A stretch of DNA of 64,000 nucleotides from Spongospora subterranea f. sp. subterranea (GCA_049724395.1 JAUGWO010000105.1:38857-102856); one strand, 5' to 3'. Numbered from the stretch's first letter, positions 14,401 to 26,017 are shown. The notes: generated by a model not told the origin, from the sequence alone. Translations and numbers: made by a program.

Positions 14401-14474
14401 AGGAGACCATGGAACCCCCTTTGAGGCATAGTTCCGCCTAGCTGGGGGTCCAGGGGAACCGCTAACAGCTTCAA
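2475..14474 (-). CDS. Giant IPT/TIG and GCC2/GCC3 receptor-like protein (copy 1)
   Basis: A multi-exon gene of roughly 3,700 codons. The order is: hydrophobic signal peptide (ISQLLLFISVFLFIS); a somatomedin-B-like module around 14165-14290 (CYCDDVCFTTYNDCCGD); about 20 IPT/TIG domains (13.6 down to 8.5 kb, repeated 'P.I.S..P..G...GG..I.I.G.NFG' pattern); about 20 GCC2/GCC3 ephrin-receptor-like Cys repeats ('C..CP.G.....G...C..C', 8.4-4.4 kb); an EGF-like Cys block (EGREGPLCGICKRGF); then eight or so membrane helices and an acidic cytoplasmic tail. Checked introns: 55 bases after the Cys module, 62 bases near 13.65 kb and 62 bases at 4329-4390. The whole membrane module (4328-2475) is one exon. 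IPT and Cys-repeat ectodomains act in adhesion or ligand binding in animals; here a surface receptor role is inferred. The start could be 14474 or, better for a signal peptide, Met at 14429. Confidence 0.8.
4329..4390 (-). other. Intron carrying an internal direct duplication
   Basis: This 62-base GT-AG intron separates the last Cys repeats from the membrane module. The motif GTTCTTATTGTTTTGT occurs at the donor and again about 36 bases downstream, so a second potential donor lies inside the intron. Confidence 0.7.
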
Positions 14475-14585
14475 GAAGGTATTGTTATGTGGACCAGTTT
14501 AGCATGAGGTTATGGCAGTTCAGTGAAATAAACGTGAGCGACTACTCTACACAGTCACACACAGAGTTCACTATCTCCGTTATTT
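14475..14585. promoter_or_regulatory. Probable promoter region of giant receptor copy 1
   Basis: About 110 bases between the start of the receptor gene and the tandem array. No TATA box or other recognised site stands out. It is called regulatory only by position upstream of a minus-strand start. Confidence 0.3.
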
Positions 14586-15005
14586 TTATGTAACAATCGG
14601 GCTATCGTCAAAATGGAATAACCGGTACTGTAGTGTAACAATGGGGCTGCCGTCACTACACTAAATGGAACCGGTAGTGTAGCAATCGGGCTAATCGTCA
14701 TCACCACTTTAAATGGAATAACCGGTGGCGTAAACTGGGCTGTTATTGTAACAAACGGGCTAATCGTCACTACATCGAATGGAATAACCGGTGGCGTAAC
14801 AACTGGGCTGCCGTCACTACACTAAATGGAACCGGTAGTGTAACAATCGGGCTAAATCGTCGTCACTAATAACCGGTGGCGTAAACTGGGCTGCCATTGT
14901 AACAAACGGGCTACCATCGTCACTACATTAACTGGAATAACCGGTGGCGTAACAACTGGGCTGCCATCACTACCCTAAATGGAACCGAGAGTGTAACAAA
15001 ATCGG
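14586..15005. repeat. Higher-order tandem repeat with ACCGGT units
   Basis: Short related units, built from 'GTAACAATCGGGCTAATCGT', 'CACTACACTAAATGGAA' and 'TAACCGGTGGCGTAA' blocks, recur about every 45-55 bases. They are organised into a larger repeat of about 153-161 bases: the 'GGAACCGGTAGTGTA' block recurs near 14668, 14829 and, diverged, 14981. Each unit carries the palindrome ACCGGT. It lies just upstream of the giant receptor gene. Confidence 0.85.
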
Positions 15006-16663
15006 GAACAAACTTTTGCTGTCAAACGCAATCTACCATGGCGTGACTTATTCAAATAATATTGATTCCAGCAAATACATGGTCCGGTTTATTTGCTCGA
15101 CCTTGTGCACTAAATCAAGAGCGGCTGAGAGTTCGACTGTGACCGCGTTGACGTGCTCTGGTGTTTGGCAGATTTACAACGGTATCAGTGTGAGGAAGGA
15201 AAAGCGACGACAATAAAGAAATAGGCTGACGGCCCGTAACAATCAAATCAAAGCGCCATATTGACCAAAAAAAAATCTGCCGTTTGATGGCAACTGGCCA
15301 CGTATCTGCCTTTGGTCAATACCGTGTTCAATCATCTGGCTCGTCGCGAAATCGGTTTCTCACCCGTCACTATTTTACAAAACCTCAACCTAGTTTGTTT
15401 ATTGTTGGCGATATTCTTTCCTCACACTGACACCAGAGCGCTCAATCCATCACGATCGAACTCTCAGCCGTCCTTGATTTCATGCAGAAGGAAGTGGTTG
15501 GCCGTGCTTTCAGACAACACGAGCAGAAACATCGTTCTCGTCGAATCACCGACCAACCGTGGATTAGTTTTACAACCGGCGAAAAAGTGATCCGTTCGTC
15601 TACGAGTCAGAGTAAAAATGGTGTGTTAGCTGTGTTAGTTCTGCTCAGATTGTCGAAGTGGGCAACGCGCCCTTCGATTAGGTTGGGCGTTTTGAAACGG
15701 CTGATTTTACTCGAGAGCCTTTGTACGAGCTCGATGTCCTACATTTCATGGAAGCTGGGGTGCGATCGCATCCTCCGGAGCCTTTGTGTGTCGATCTCCT
15801 CCAGAGCGTTGTCTGACAAAGGGAAATGTGCTGCTCTACCCGTTCCCATTGATTCTGTGACTCAAATGGGGGTGACAGGGTTACAGCGCCACCTCATCGT
15901 TCCCCAAAACCTATTCCTGTTGTGTAACGACCCCAGACGCTGAGTTTCAACGCAGACTGGTCCCTGTATCGCCATATGATCCATCAGCGGATGATCTGGT
16001 AGGCGGAGATCCTGGCCTCACTTACGGGTCGAAAAGGTAATCCATTCATCGTGGGGAGGGAAGGGGGACATGCAAAACACTGATCTCAAAACCTCAAACT
16101 CACAGCACTGGCATGGACCTTCCGGTATCGTTGCAGATTAGTTCATCATTGTTTAAAAATCCTCTTGAACAGTTGCCTTTGGTTGCGCCTAAAATGACGC
16201 CGAGTGTCGCTGACGCACATTCGCCTTCGAATGGCTTGTTCTGACCCGCGTATGTGTAGCGGATTCTAGCGATTGGTCCTCGGGCCTGCTGCCTAGCACG
16301 GCAACGCTGGAAATTGCTTCACAATGCAGCAGCAGGCATTTGAGTTGAAATGGGTTACGTTCTGCCTTGTTTTTTCAACAATGTCGTATAGCTAACTACG
16401 CTGGGTTTGGTCGAAACAGTTTGCGAAAAGATGGCAGAAAATTTCTGCACCGCTTGCGCAACCTTTGCAATTGCTGTAAATGAGAGGAAGGCGCTGGACG
16501 CCAAGCTTGATCGTTGTTGAAAACAGCCACTTTCATCATTCTAATGTGGTCGGCGCGTTCGGCCACTTGCCAAACAGCTGTAATAACAACTACTGTGCAA
16601 AATTAGGATGAATTGGTGAAATACAGGCAGCTTGGTTATTTGTCGAGAAATATGAGCAGGCGC
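15006..16663. other. Long non-coding stretch
   Basis: No supported gene. The longest frame, 15482-15943 plus, has no domain, no signal peptide and a composition like translated non-coding DNA. A short hairpin (GCCTGCTGC near 16279 against GCAGCAGCAGGC near 16325) is visible but does not fold as a tRNA. No transposase or reverse transcriptase fragments are seen. Confidence 0.5.
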
Positions 16664-16906
16664 TCATAAAAGCCTATTTATAGCCATCGACCGATGGGTG
16701 TTTGATTGGGACAATTTCTGAGCGTCTGAAAAACAAATCGCCCACTCCTCAGCAAAAATACCAGCTCCGTTTCCACCATATCTTGTCAACAACGGATCGG
16801 GTATGAGGGCATCGCAAAACAAGCCAAGTTCTAAAAAAGTTTCTAAATCATTCAAAAATGGAAATTGAACATTTGAAGCTCTTGGTTTGTCAATGAGCCT
16901 GTTCAT
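16664..16906 (-). CDS. Hypothetical 80-residue ORF, doubtful
   Basis: An uninterrupted minus-strand frame beginning MNRLIDKPRASNVQFPF. It has a fairly protein-like composition but no recognisable domain, signal peptide or membrane helix. It lies downstream of the Cgr1-like gene on the same strand, separated by about 220 bases. It could be a small unknown gene or chance. Confidence 0.2.
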   Translation of the reverse strand: MNRLIDKPRASNVQFPFLNDLETFLELGLFCDALIPDPLLTRYGGNGAGIFAEEWAICFSDAQKLSQSNTHRSMAINRLL

Positions 16907-17125
16907 AAGCCCAGTCAGTTACCGTATGTTGATTTACAACGTAACGGGATGAGAATGAAGGTGCGCTCGCGAACCTCGCGTCCCAACCGAACAGTATAGC
17001 ACAGTCGTTTAGCTGAGCGCTTCACGCAAGTCACTATGCACGAGACACATTTCGAAAAGTGCTCAGCGAACTGCCTGTTTGGACCAGACCACATCAAAGG
17101 GTGTAATTTAAGCTCGCTATTTAAT

Positions 17126-17559
17126 TTATTGTTTTCGAACCAACTTCAGCTGCTTTTTGGTCATTTTCTTAATCTTACGCGTGTCTGTGATCTACAAAAA
17201 CCGCATTATCAAATATCAACTCATCCATCGCAATGAAGTCTCAAATATACCGTTTGAACAACTTCACTTTTCTTCTCGTTTTCTTCTTTGGCTTTCCTCT
17301 TCTGATCTCTGCGACGTTTCATCTCTGCTTTTTCCTGCTTGATCTGTTCGATAAACGCATGATGCTGTTGTTTTCCGGCAGCGATTTCTTCCTTCCGCTT
17401 TTGCCGCTCGACGAAATTCATTCGGGCCGACGACTGTTTCATGGCGCTATGCCTCTGCTTCTGGATCGTCTTCCATACCCGCCCATTTACAGGCTGGGTT
17501 CTGGGAATATCCGAAGGTTGTGGTGTCTCGAGCTCCATTGTCATTGGCGACGCTGCCAC
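17126..17559 (-). CDS. CGR1: Cgr1/CCDC86-like rRNA-processing factor
   Basis: Two exons: 17559-17252/17251 and 17191-17126, joined by an intron of about 59 bases (donor GTATATTT at 17250, acceptor TTTTTGTAG). The protein is about 124 residues. It has a short acidic/Pro N-terminus, the family core NGRVWKTIQKQRHS, and a long basic helix rich in Lys, Arg and Glu (ERQKRKEEIAAGKQQ and onward), ending with ITDTRKIKKMTKKQLKLVRK. The end matches the C-terminal K-K-M/L-x-K-K-Q-L signature of Cgr1/CCDC86. Known members are nucleolar and act in 60S subunit maturation. The gene is divergent from the Acl4-like TPR gene across 171 bases. The coiled-coil basic helix makes confusion with other nucleolar proteins possible, but the core and C-terminal motifs together are specific. 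Confidence 0.8.
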
Positions 17560-17730
17560 ACGTTACAATGGCGAAATCTGCACGGACTCCGTAGCGGACT
17601 CCGACTGAGGGAATCAATCCCCCTGTTCTTTGAATGGCTCAGCCCAGCCCACAGGTAGCGCGCCAGCACCAAGGACCTGCCAGATATTATTGACCGGTGC
17701 CTTTTCCCGTTTTCGGCCACCGAAGTCGAT
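17560..17730. promoter_or_regulatory. Bidirectional promoter between Cgr1-like and TPR genes
   Basis: Only 171 bases separate two divergently transcribed start codons (17559 minus, 17731 plus), so both promoters must share this gap. The sequence is GC-rich relative to its surroundings and has no evident TATA box. Confidence 0.6.
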
Positions 17731-18678
17731 ATGTCGCCGATTATTGAGACACAAAAGTTGTTAGATCAAGCGCAATCGCTTATCGATCAATGCCATGTAA
17801 GATTGAGCTCAACGATTCTCGTTTTTCTTATAATCGTGGATCGATGATCCGCTCGTTAGGCAGAAGGAGCTATCAAATTCGTAGAGCGGGCGTTGCAGAT
17901 TGAGCCAGATAATTGCAGAGTGCTTGATTTATATGCGGATTGCCTGATTGAGCTCGATCGTCATGGCGAAGCGATATCCGTTTTACAAAAGAGCATATCG
18001 ATCAGCCCCGACGACAGCCCGTTCAGGTATATGAACTTGGGCCAGCTACTGTCGGGAACCGACGCCCTGCAATGCTACGGGAAAGGGATCCAGATTATGT
18101 CGTCGCGCTTATCGTCAGACGACCTGATGGCGACGCGACTGTCGTCCGGATTGTGTTCGATGGCCGAGCTATACATGACCGATCTCTGCGATGAACCCAA
18201 CGCCGAACAGGCTTGCGATGATTTGCTGGCTCAAGCTATACACGTTGCTCCATCCAATACCGACGCCTACAGATCTCTCGCCAATCTACGACTAATCCAA
18301 CAGCAATTCGATCAGGCGTCCGATTGCGTGTCGAAATGTCTCGAGATCATCGGCGATCGGGATCACGACGATGGCGAATCTGAGAGCGGCGGAGCGATGT
18401 CAGTCGCTGGGCGATGCGACCTGGCCAAGATCTGTATCGAGCTGGATAGGTATTCAGATGCGGCCGATCTGATCGATCGCTGCCTTTGCGAAGACGACTC
18501 GGATCCGGAGCTGTTCGTGCTCGCCGGGCTGTGCTATCTGAAGGAGGACGATATCGACAGTTGTGACGACTATCTCAACCAAGCGACACAAATGTTGTCC
18601 AAACACCCTAACCCCCCATTACAAGCTGAACTCGACGCCATACTCGAGGAACTCAACCGCAAAAGGCGATCGTCATAA
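17731..18678 (+). CDS. TPR protein resembling Acl4, chaperone of ribosomal protein L4
   Basis: Exon 1 is 17731-17796 (MSPIIETQKLLDQAQSLID and on). A 63-base intron runs 17797-17859 (GTAAGA to GTTAG), and exon 2 is 17860-18678, giving about 294 residues. Tetratricopeptide repeats are visible: HAEGAIKFVERALQIEPDN, HGEAISVLQKSISISPDD, a repeat ending IHVAPSNTDAYRSLANL, QFDQASDCVSKCLEI, and RYSDAADLIDRCL with an acidic end. Length and repeat layout fit the Acl4 family, which binds newly made Rpl4 and escorts it to pre-60S particles. The pairing with a Cgr1-like factor on a shared promoter supports a role in 60S assembly. Other short TPR proteins cannot be excluded. Confidence 0.65.
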
Positions 18679-18802
18679 AAACGGTCTCAACACAGAATAT
18701 TAATTATATACACAACTTATTCGTTCTCGTTCCAACAGCTCATCGCGTTGATACAAAGGTCACCCACAGCCCAGCCCAACCCGTTAGTACATCCCACGCG
18801 AA

Positions 18803-19138
18803 TTAGCGATTATTGGCAAAGTTTTTCCGAGATTGGCGATCTTCTCCCGTCGTCGGCTGCTTTGGTTGCCGATGAAGATGGACACCTTCCAGGGTCTTCT
18901 TGACGGGCGGCGGGACCTGGGTCGATCGTTGCGGGATCTGATCCAACACCGATTCCTGCTCCTGTTCTGAATCCACGCTGGCTTGAGCGTCGATCGTCGC
19001 GGTCTCTCCGTCTGATTTGTCGTTGCCCGATCCTTCTTCATCACTGCTCACTGATTGGGCGCGCCCGCTGCTTAATTCCCTAATCATTCGGCCCACGTCC
19101 AGCGTACGACGTATTGTCTTCCACAAACGATGTTTCAT
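18803..19138 (-). CDS. Small hypothetical acidic/basic protein
   Basis: A single-exon frame of 111 residues starting MKHRLWKTIRRTLDVGRMIR. It is followed by a Ser/Asp/Glu-rich stretch (SSDEEGSGNDKSDGETATID) and a Pro/Lys-rich C-terminus. Codon usage resembles the neighbouring TPR gene. It looks disordered with a basic N-terminal helix. No family is recognised. It is convergent with the TPR gene; the SRP54 gene lies upstream on the same strand. Confidence 0.4.
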   Translation of the reverse strand: MKHRLWKTIRRTLDVGRMIRELSSGRAQSVSSDEEGSGNDKSDGETATIDAQASVDSEQEQESVLDQIPQRSTQVPPPVKKTLEGVHLHRQPKQPTTGEDRQSRKNFANNR

Positions 19139-19377
19139 AATGTGTGAAAACGTTGATTGATCAACTTTTGATCACTTTAACGAGCGTTAATTCTGTCGAT
19201 TTGTTGTTCTAATCGAATAATCTGCTTGGAGACAGAGCGACCCCGTAACTACCAGATCAGACAAATTAGTTATCGATGTCTCGTACCAATCGCTCCAACA
19301 AAATCGAATAATAATAAAATGTCGAAACAAGAAAAGGCGGCTGTACTATAGATATTGGTTGGTTTATGGTATGGTAT

Positions 19378-21264
<1,887 letters not shown>

Positions 21265-21786
21265 ATTGGTTTAATGGAGTTTCTCCTTGGGGTCGCGGAC
21301 TCCGCCCCCTATCGCTGTAATGGGCCCTGATTACACCTGCTCTGCTGGGTGAGGAGGCCGAGGGACTGTGGTACAGGTAATGTATCGGATGGGTGTCTGA
21401 GAGAGAAGCTGCATTGGGGCGTGGGACAGAGACAGGGGGGAGGACTGAGTCTGGGGGGCGCTGACTCGGGGGGAGAGGGTCCGATGGCTGATTGGGAGGC
21501 CGGGCAACTGGTAATGGTCATACCGACGGGTGTCTCAGGGTGAACAGTATTGACGGAGACGGGGAGGATTCAATTGGACGGGTCATCAATCGGAATCGAG
21601 AGAAGCAATTCAACGCCAGACGACAACGTTCTTGCTGTCGTCGTCTGTGCAGTGCAAACGCGGCAACTCTGGATGCGCCCCAACACGAGCGGAGAGCATT
21701 TTTAACGATTCACGAACCGAATTAAACGGAGGATTCGAGCCATCTAGGAAACACAATCGTCAAGTGTCACTTCGAATACGGCGATT
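21265..21786. other. G-rich upstream region of SRP54
   Basis: No gene supported. 21299-21540 is strongly G-rich on the plus strand (many GGGG runs), which could favour G-quadruplex structure upstream of SRP54. The rest has no domain or repeat I recognise. Confidence 0.4.
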
Positions 21787-22266
21787 TTATGAAAGTATCA
21801 ATGAGTTTTCGCTTCTGAATCTTTTTTTTCTTCGCTGCTGCTCAGCTTGACTCAAATAACGTTGGCTTCCGGTTTTGGGCCTCCCTTTCGTTTGTATTTT
21901 TAGAAATTTCCGTTTTGGATGTGATTCTTTGTTTGGGATTGACAAGTTCGAAGACGATTCAACGCTCAAGTTCAGCGATTTTATGTAGATTTTACATGTA
22001 CATATTGTCCTAATTACCTCACTCTCTGATGAACCATTCATATTTCCTTCTTGATTCTTACTGATTTTGCCTATACACGACCTCTTTATTTCGAATCCGA
22101 GACATACATCATGACAGGCAATGTCAATATTCCCCCTTTGACGCAATAGTTCCAACAGAGGCTCGGCAAAGCTACGGGTAGCAGTATACGTGATCCATTG
22201 GAGGCCTCCCAAAAATCTCGCAGATGCCAAATTTGTTTCCCAAGAAGGTAACTTCAACCGCACCAT
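21787..22266 (-). CDS. Hypothetical ORF overlapping the transposon edge
   Basis: A 159-residue frame. The first 20 or so codons (MVRLKLPSW and on) lie in sequence shared with the Harbinger repeat arm. The middle (IDIACHDVCLGFEIKRSCIG) and the Lys/Arg-rich C-terminus (GRPKTGSQRYLSQAEQQRRK) look moderately protein-like. It has no recognised family. It may be a host gene fused by chance to repeat sequence, or no gene at all. Confidence 0.22.
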   Translation of the reverse strand: MVRLKLPSWETNLASARFLGGLQWITYTATRSFAEPLLELLRQRGNIDIACHDVCLGFEIKRSCIGKISKNQEGNMNGSSESEVIRTICTCKIYIKSLNLSVESSSNLSIPNKESHPKRKFLKIQTKGRPKTGSQRYLSQAEQQRRKKRFRSENSLILS

Positions 22267-22424
22267 GAGACCGGAGATGATTTACCTTGCGCTGACAGCG
22301 GTAGAAGATTCTCGTCGTGACCAGAAACGTTTTCAGGCCATCCTGCTTCGCATGCGTTCACTTAATGTTTAAATTTGATATCTAGAACATGACGCTGAAG
22401 CAGGCGATCGAGGCTGCACTAGCT

Positions 22425-22565
22425 GGGAAGCTGTCGCAGTGCACAGTCATTGGCAAAATCCTACTTCACATCCGTTCCCAAAGCAGGAATGCTATCACCC
22501 TGGGGACGGATGTGAAGTAGGATTTCGATTTTGTCAATGACTGTGCACTGCGACAGCTTTTGCTA
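22425..22565. repeat. Foldback hairpin nested in left Harbinger arm
   Basis: AGCTGTCGCAGTGCACAGTC at about 22431 pairs with its complement near 22562, and the adjacent CCTACTTCACATCCGT also pairs. This makes a long stem with a short loop. The same hairpin occurs in the right arm at 24175-24362, so it predates the duplication of the arms. Confidence 0.75.
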
Positions 22566-22874
22566 ACGATGAACGGGTTCCAAAGCCAAAAAATGACAAC
22601 TACAAACAAGAGTGATGGGTGAAAATCAAGACAGTGCAGCCTCGATCGCCTGATTCATTCGTGTTCGAAATGTGGTTTCGTCGACATCCCTGCCTGTGGA
22701 TCAAGAAAATTCCGTTTGGTACACGATTTATGCCAATCGAGATGCAGGCACCTTCATTAATGTGGTATCATTACCTCCCTGCTCATTTGACCGGCTTTTA
22801 TCTGTTTTTGATCAATATTATGTGGTAAAGAGTGGCCCAGGAAAGCGTGGACGTCCATGTCGAATCGTTTTCAA

Positions 22875-23252
22875 GCACACCGACCTCTGCAACATTTCTT
22901 CCATCCATGAAAAACCCATTTCCGTCACTGCTTCGCTCCTCGTCTTCCATCGTCTCGACACACGCCTTATTGTCGATCGATCTTTGAATTCGTTTAGCAC
23001 GAACAACTTCGGGCGGACAAGACGGATCGCCAGTCGGCTTTCGGTGATTTTTTAGCAGAATGAATTTTCGCTTCAAGCTATCGCTGTCGCGAGCAACAAC
23101 GATAGCTTCTTTCTTGTTGAAGAGGTTTGTCACTTCTCCCAGCCATTGCCTCCTTGCGGGAGCACAGACTCAGCTATGTCGAGCATGCAATTCAGGTCGT
23201 CGTCGTTCCACGCCGGTCCGCGACCTTTCTTCTTAGACGCCGTGGCCGCCAT
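22875..23252 (-). pseudogene. Harbinger-associated SANT/Myb-like DNA-binding protein
   Basis: It starts MAATASKKKGRGPAWNDDDL, then LNCMLDIAESVLPQGGNGWE, TNLFNKKEAI and RDSDSLKRKFILLKNHRKPT, with a tail ETMEDEERSSDGNGFFMDG. This is the tryptophan-containing helix pattern of the Myb/SANT-like proteins that partner PIF/Harbinger transposases. A one-base shift lies near 23133 between NGWE and TNLFN, so this copy looks inactive. A second copy of the tail region lies inverted at 23305-23395. Confidence 0.6.
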
Positions 23253-23366
23253 TTGTGTTGACACACATGCGCAAAAAAGAAAAAATACCTATTTGCGTGC
23301 GCACAAATATTGCGTGTGTCGAGACGATGGAAGACGAGGAGCGAAGCAGTGACGGAAATGGGTTTT

Positions 23367-24193
23367 TCATGGATGGAAGAAATGTTGCAGAGGTCGGTTT
23401 TCCTGCAACGTCTCCTCTGATTGGAAATGCAGAATCAGTCCTGCTCCAACGAGATTATGATCACACAGCTTTAATTGCAGACCACGACTCATTTTGCCAT
23501 CGTTCCAAGACCCGGGACAATTGTGGCGTCCCCAGATCAAAGTCCCATCCAGACCAAAACAAAAAACTCCAGTTACGAGGACAGAATGCAACCAACCTTG
23601 CACAATCGTTTTTAGTAGGTAGAGCCATTTAACAAACAACCTACCATTGTACATCGCGTTTTGCAGGTCCGCATCAGATGGTTGCTGCACTCTGAAGTTC
23701 TTGCCATCGACGAACCCAAAGACACCTTCAACAAGCGGTTCGCGTTCGTTGGTAAGTTCTGCCCACCGTTGCTGCATCGGTATAGAAGGCCATTGGACAA
23801 ACGACTCAGGAATGTCGCGAAGCGCCTTGCTGAAAGCGATTTCAGCATGTTTCAGCACTCGACTAAAAGTGCTTGGTGAAACGGCAAACAGTTCAACCAG
23901 TGTCTTTTGTTCTGTTGCATGAGTGTAGAAATGCAGGAGTAAAGCCAATACGGCGTGCTTGAAAACGAGTCGACATGGACGTCCACGCTTTCCTGTGCCA
24001 CTCTTTAGCACATAATATCGATCAAAAACAGATAAAAGCCGGTCAAATGAGCAGGGAGGTATTGATACCACATTATTGAAGGTGCCTGCATCTGCATAAA
24101 TCGTGTACCAAACGGAATTTTCTTGATCCACAGGCAGGGATGTCGACGAAACCACATTTCGAACACGAATGAATCAGGCGATCGAGGGTGCAC
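23367..24193 (-). pseudogene. Harbinger DDE transposase (DDE_Tnp_4-like), truncated
   Basis: A reading frame of about 260 residues with GKRGRPCRLVFKHAVLALLL, SPSTFSRVLKHAEIAF, the first catalytic Asp in GVFGFVDGKNFRVQQP, YNG, and the second Asp region GLDGTLIWGRHNCPGSWNDG. These follow the HARBI1/DDE_Tnp_4 order. The C-terminal part with the third acidic residue is missing because the frame runs into the arm junction near 23400. An earlier fragment in another frame (SPDSFVFEMWFRRHPCLW) lies at 24100-24193, so at least one shift or intron precedes this frame. The left-arm partial copy lies at 22619-22880 on the plus strand. Confidence 0.75.
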
Positions 24194-24362
24194 TAGCTGG
24201 GAAGCTGTCGCAGTGCACAGTCATTGACAAAATCGAAATCCTACTTCACATCCGTCCCCAGGGTGATAGCATTCCTGCTTTGGGAACGGATGTGAAGTAG
24301 GATTTTGTCAATGACTGTGCACTGCGACAGCTTCCCAGCTAGTGCACCCTCGATCGCCTGCT
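24175..24362. repeat. Near-perfect foldback hairpin (MITE-like) in right arm
   Basis: GCGATCGAGGGTGCACTAGC at about 24178 is complemented by GCTAGTGCACCCTCGATCGC ending near 24358. The inner CAGTGCACAGTCATTGACAA also pairs. The stem is about 80 bases with a loop of about 25. It sits between the transposase fragments and looks like a nested foldback MITE. Confidence 0.8.
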
Positions 24363-24509
24363 TCAGCGTCATGTTCTAGATATCAAATTTAAACATTAAG
24401 TGAACGCATGCGAAGCAGGATGGCCTGAAAAAGTTTCTGGTCACGACGAGAATCTTCTACCGCTGTCAGCGCAAGGTAAATCATCTCCGGTCTCATGGTG
24501 CGGTTGAAG

Positions 24510-25132
24510 TTACCTTCTTGGGTTGAATGCGGTTTTTTTTGGCGGCACCCTTACGCACAAACTGCCGCACAAACATATTTGTGCGACTAACATAAAAAGA
24601 ATATGCGTGGCATCTGCGAGATTTTTGAGAGGCCTTCAATCTGTTGCCGGATTTCTGTCTCTTGCGATTGCACATAAATTCAAATAATGATAAAAATATG
24701 GTAGAAATTTTTTGCAGAGCTTATAGATAAGATTCGTAACTCTCGTTGGAAACGAGACATCCTGCAACCAACGTTGTGAGCCCATTGTTATCAACACAAA
24801 GTGAACAAAATCACAGGCTTCCAAACGATTTGCTTCGTAAGTTGCATCGACTTCTAGAACGTTATTGAATAGTTGAAATTTTTCTCTTTACCGTTTGTGG
24901 ATACCCACGGAATCCACTCTAAGCGCATCGTCAATGCATGTACCTTGAACTCTTCGAGATGGATGGGTTTCATCTCGATCGGCATTCCAACTCGACTTGC
25001 CTGAGCCAGCACGGGTCGCCGCAGAGTAGACCACTTGACATTTTGCGATATCATTCGACATCTGCCTGGAGTCATTACACTTTCACCTTTTTTGCGAAGT
25101 ACGTCTAGGGATGTGGCAACATCCCAACTCAT
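24510..25132 (-). CDS. Hypothetical gene with at least three exons, partial
   Basis: Exon 1 begins MSWDVATSLDVLRKKGESV and contains PIEMKPIHLEEFKVHALTMR. A plausible intron (GTAAAGAG to GGAAG) leads to ACDFVHFVLITMGSQRWLQ, and a further intron leads to a basic stretch (GNRLKASQKSRRCHAYSF and RKGAAKKNRIQPKK), ending at a GTAACTTC donor. No family is recognised. The last exon overlaps the outer part of the Harbinger repeat, so this may be a gene carried by, or broken by, that element. Start and end are uncertain. Confidence 0.3.
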
Positions 25133-25139
25133 GCGCTTT

Positions 25140-26010
25140 CAGAATAACATGATAGCAAACAACGTGTACATCACCAGAGATGGAATATGTAAACGATTAT
25201 GTTCGTTGCCCCAGATCTACAGAAGGACTAGCAAACATGGTCAAGATTCCCGCGCGAGTTGCTTCGGCACCTTGTGCTATCAGCGCATGCTCAAGGCGTT
25301 CAACGACCGCGGAACAGTAAAGTCTGTTCCTCCACGTCAAGGTCTTGTCCACATAATCGACCTGTGAGGAAATTCGTTTTCATCCTGAATTTGCCATCCT
25401 GGCGAGCCTCGATTTCGGTTTCTAATTGGCTCACTGCACGTCTGCCTCTCCTCTGGCACGATCCGCTACCCGCAAACGCTCCGGGGCAACGCAACCCACC
25501 GTTGCTGCACAGCACCGTTGTTCGGGGTCATGATTTGCGAAATGAGAAATGAACAAGGGCCCATCGGTGTGAACGGTACCACCGCTAGCGGTATGTACAC
25601 TTACAGACTCTACAGTATTGAAAATACCTCTTTCAGGAGGTCGCGGTCACAACTGTAGCCCGTAGGAGTGTCGGTATCCGCACGCACATCCTGATTTCTC
25701 AGCTTTCCAACAGACAACGCTATCCATTTCCTTTCAGCTTTTGCGGCCCTGCTCGCCGTCCTTCACCTCATATCAGGAATTAGATCCGGTGAGAGGAACC
25801 ATTGAGCTGTCTTTCATCTACACCTCAGGAATCAATATTGGCCCATAATGGCGAGCGTTCGTTCTCTGAGGTTCCGTCGGCTTTGGCCACACCAAAAGAT
25901 GCTTCGCTAGATGCATGAATCGATAATGAGGACGCACTCACGCAGCATTCAGATTTGACCATCGAATAAATAAGCTTTCTAGATGGCTTCACCGTTATCG
26001 ATGACATGCT
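25140..26010. other. Low-evidence stretch between transposon debris
   Basis: Only short overlapping frames on both strands, with no domain or clear splice pattern. One minus frame, 25825-26007 (MSSITVKPSRKLIYSMV), has mildly protein-like composition but no match. Confidence 0.35.
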
Positions 26011-26017
26011 TCACCTG

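Larger units (their letters stand above)
22190..24640. mobile_element. Palindromic PIF/Harbinger-type DNA transposon
   Basis: The two sides are inverted copies: 22190-22985 matches 24640-23305 read in reverse, with a central single-copy spacer of about 320 bases. The shared ends include CCCAAGAAGGTAACTTCAAC at 22239 and its complement ending at 24522; similarity continues outward to a shared TGGCATCTGCGAGATTTTTG block. The right arm holds most of a DDE transposase (minus). The left arm keeps only its first part (plus) and lacks about 550 bases of the core. The spacer encodes a SANT/Myb-like protein, the usual second gene of Harbinger elements. I could not find a convincing 3-bp target duplication, so the true ends are uncertain. 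Confidence 0.7.

Noticed and set aside
15482-15943. 153-residue plus-strand ORF as a gene
   Set aside because: No domain, no splice context, and a composition like translated non-coding sequence; neighbouring frames are equally open.
16278-16336. tRNA-like hairpin
   Set aside because: Only one stem is visible; no T-loop GTTCGA-type sequence or cloverleaf spacing.
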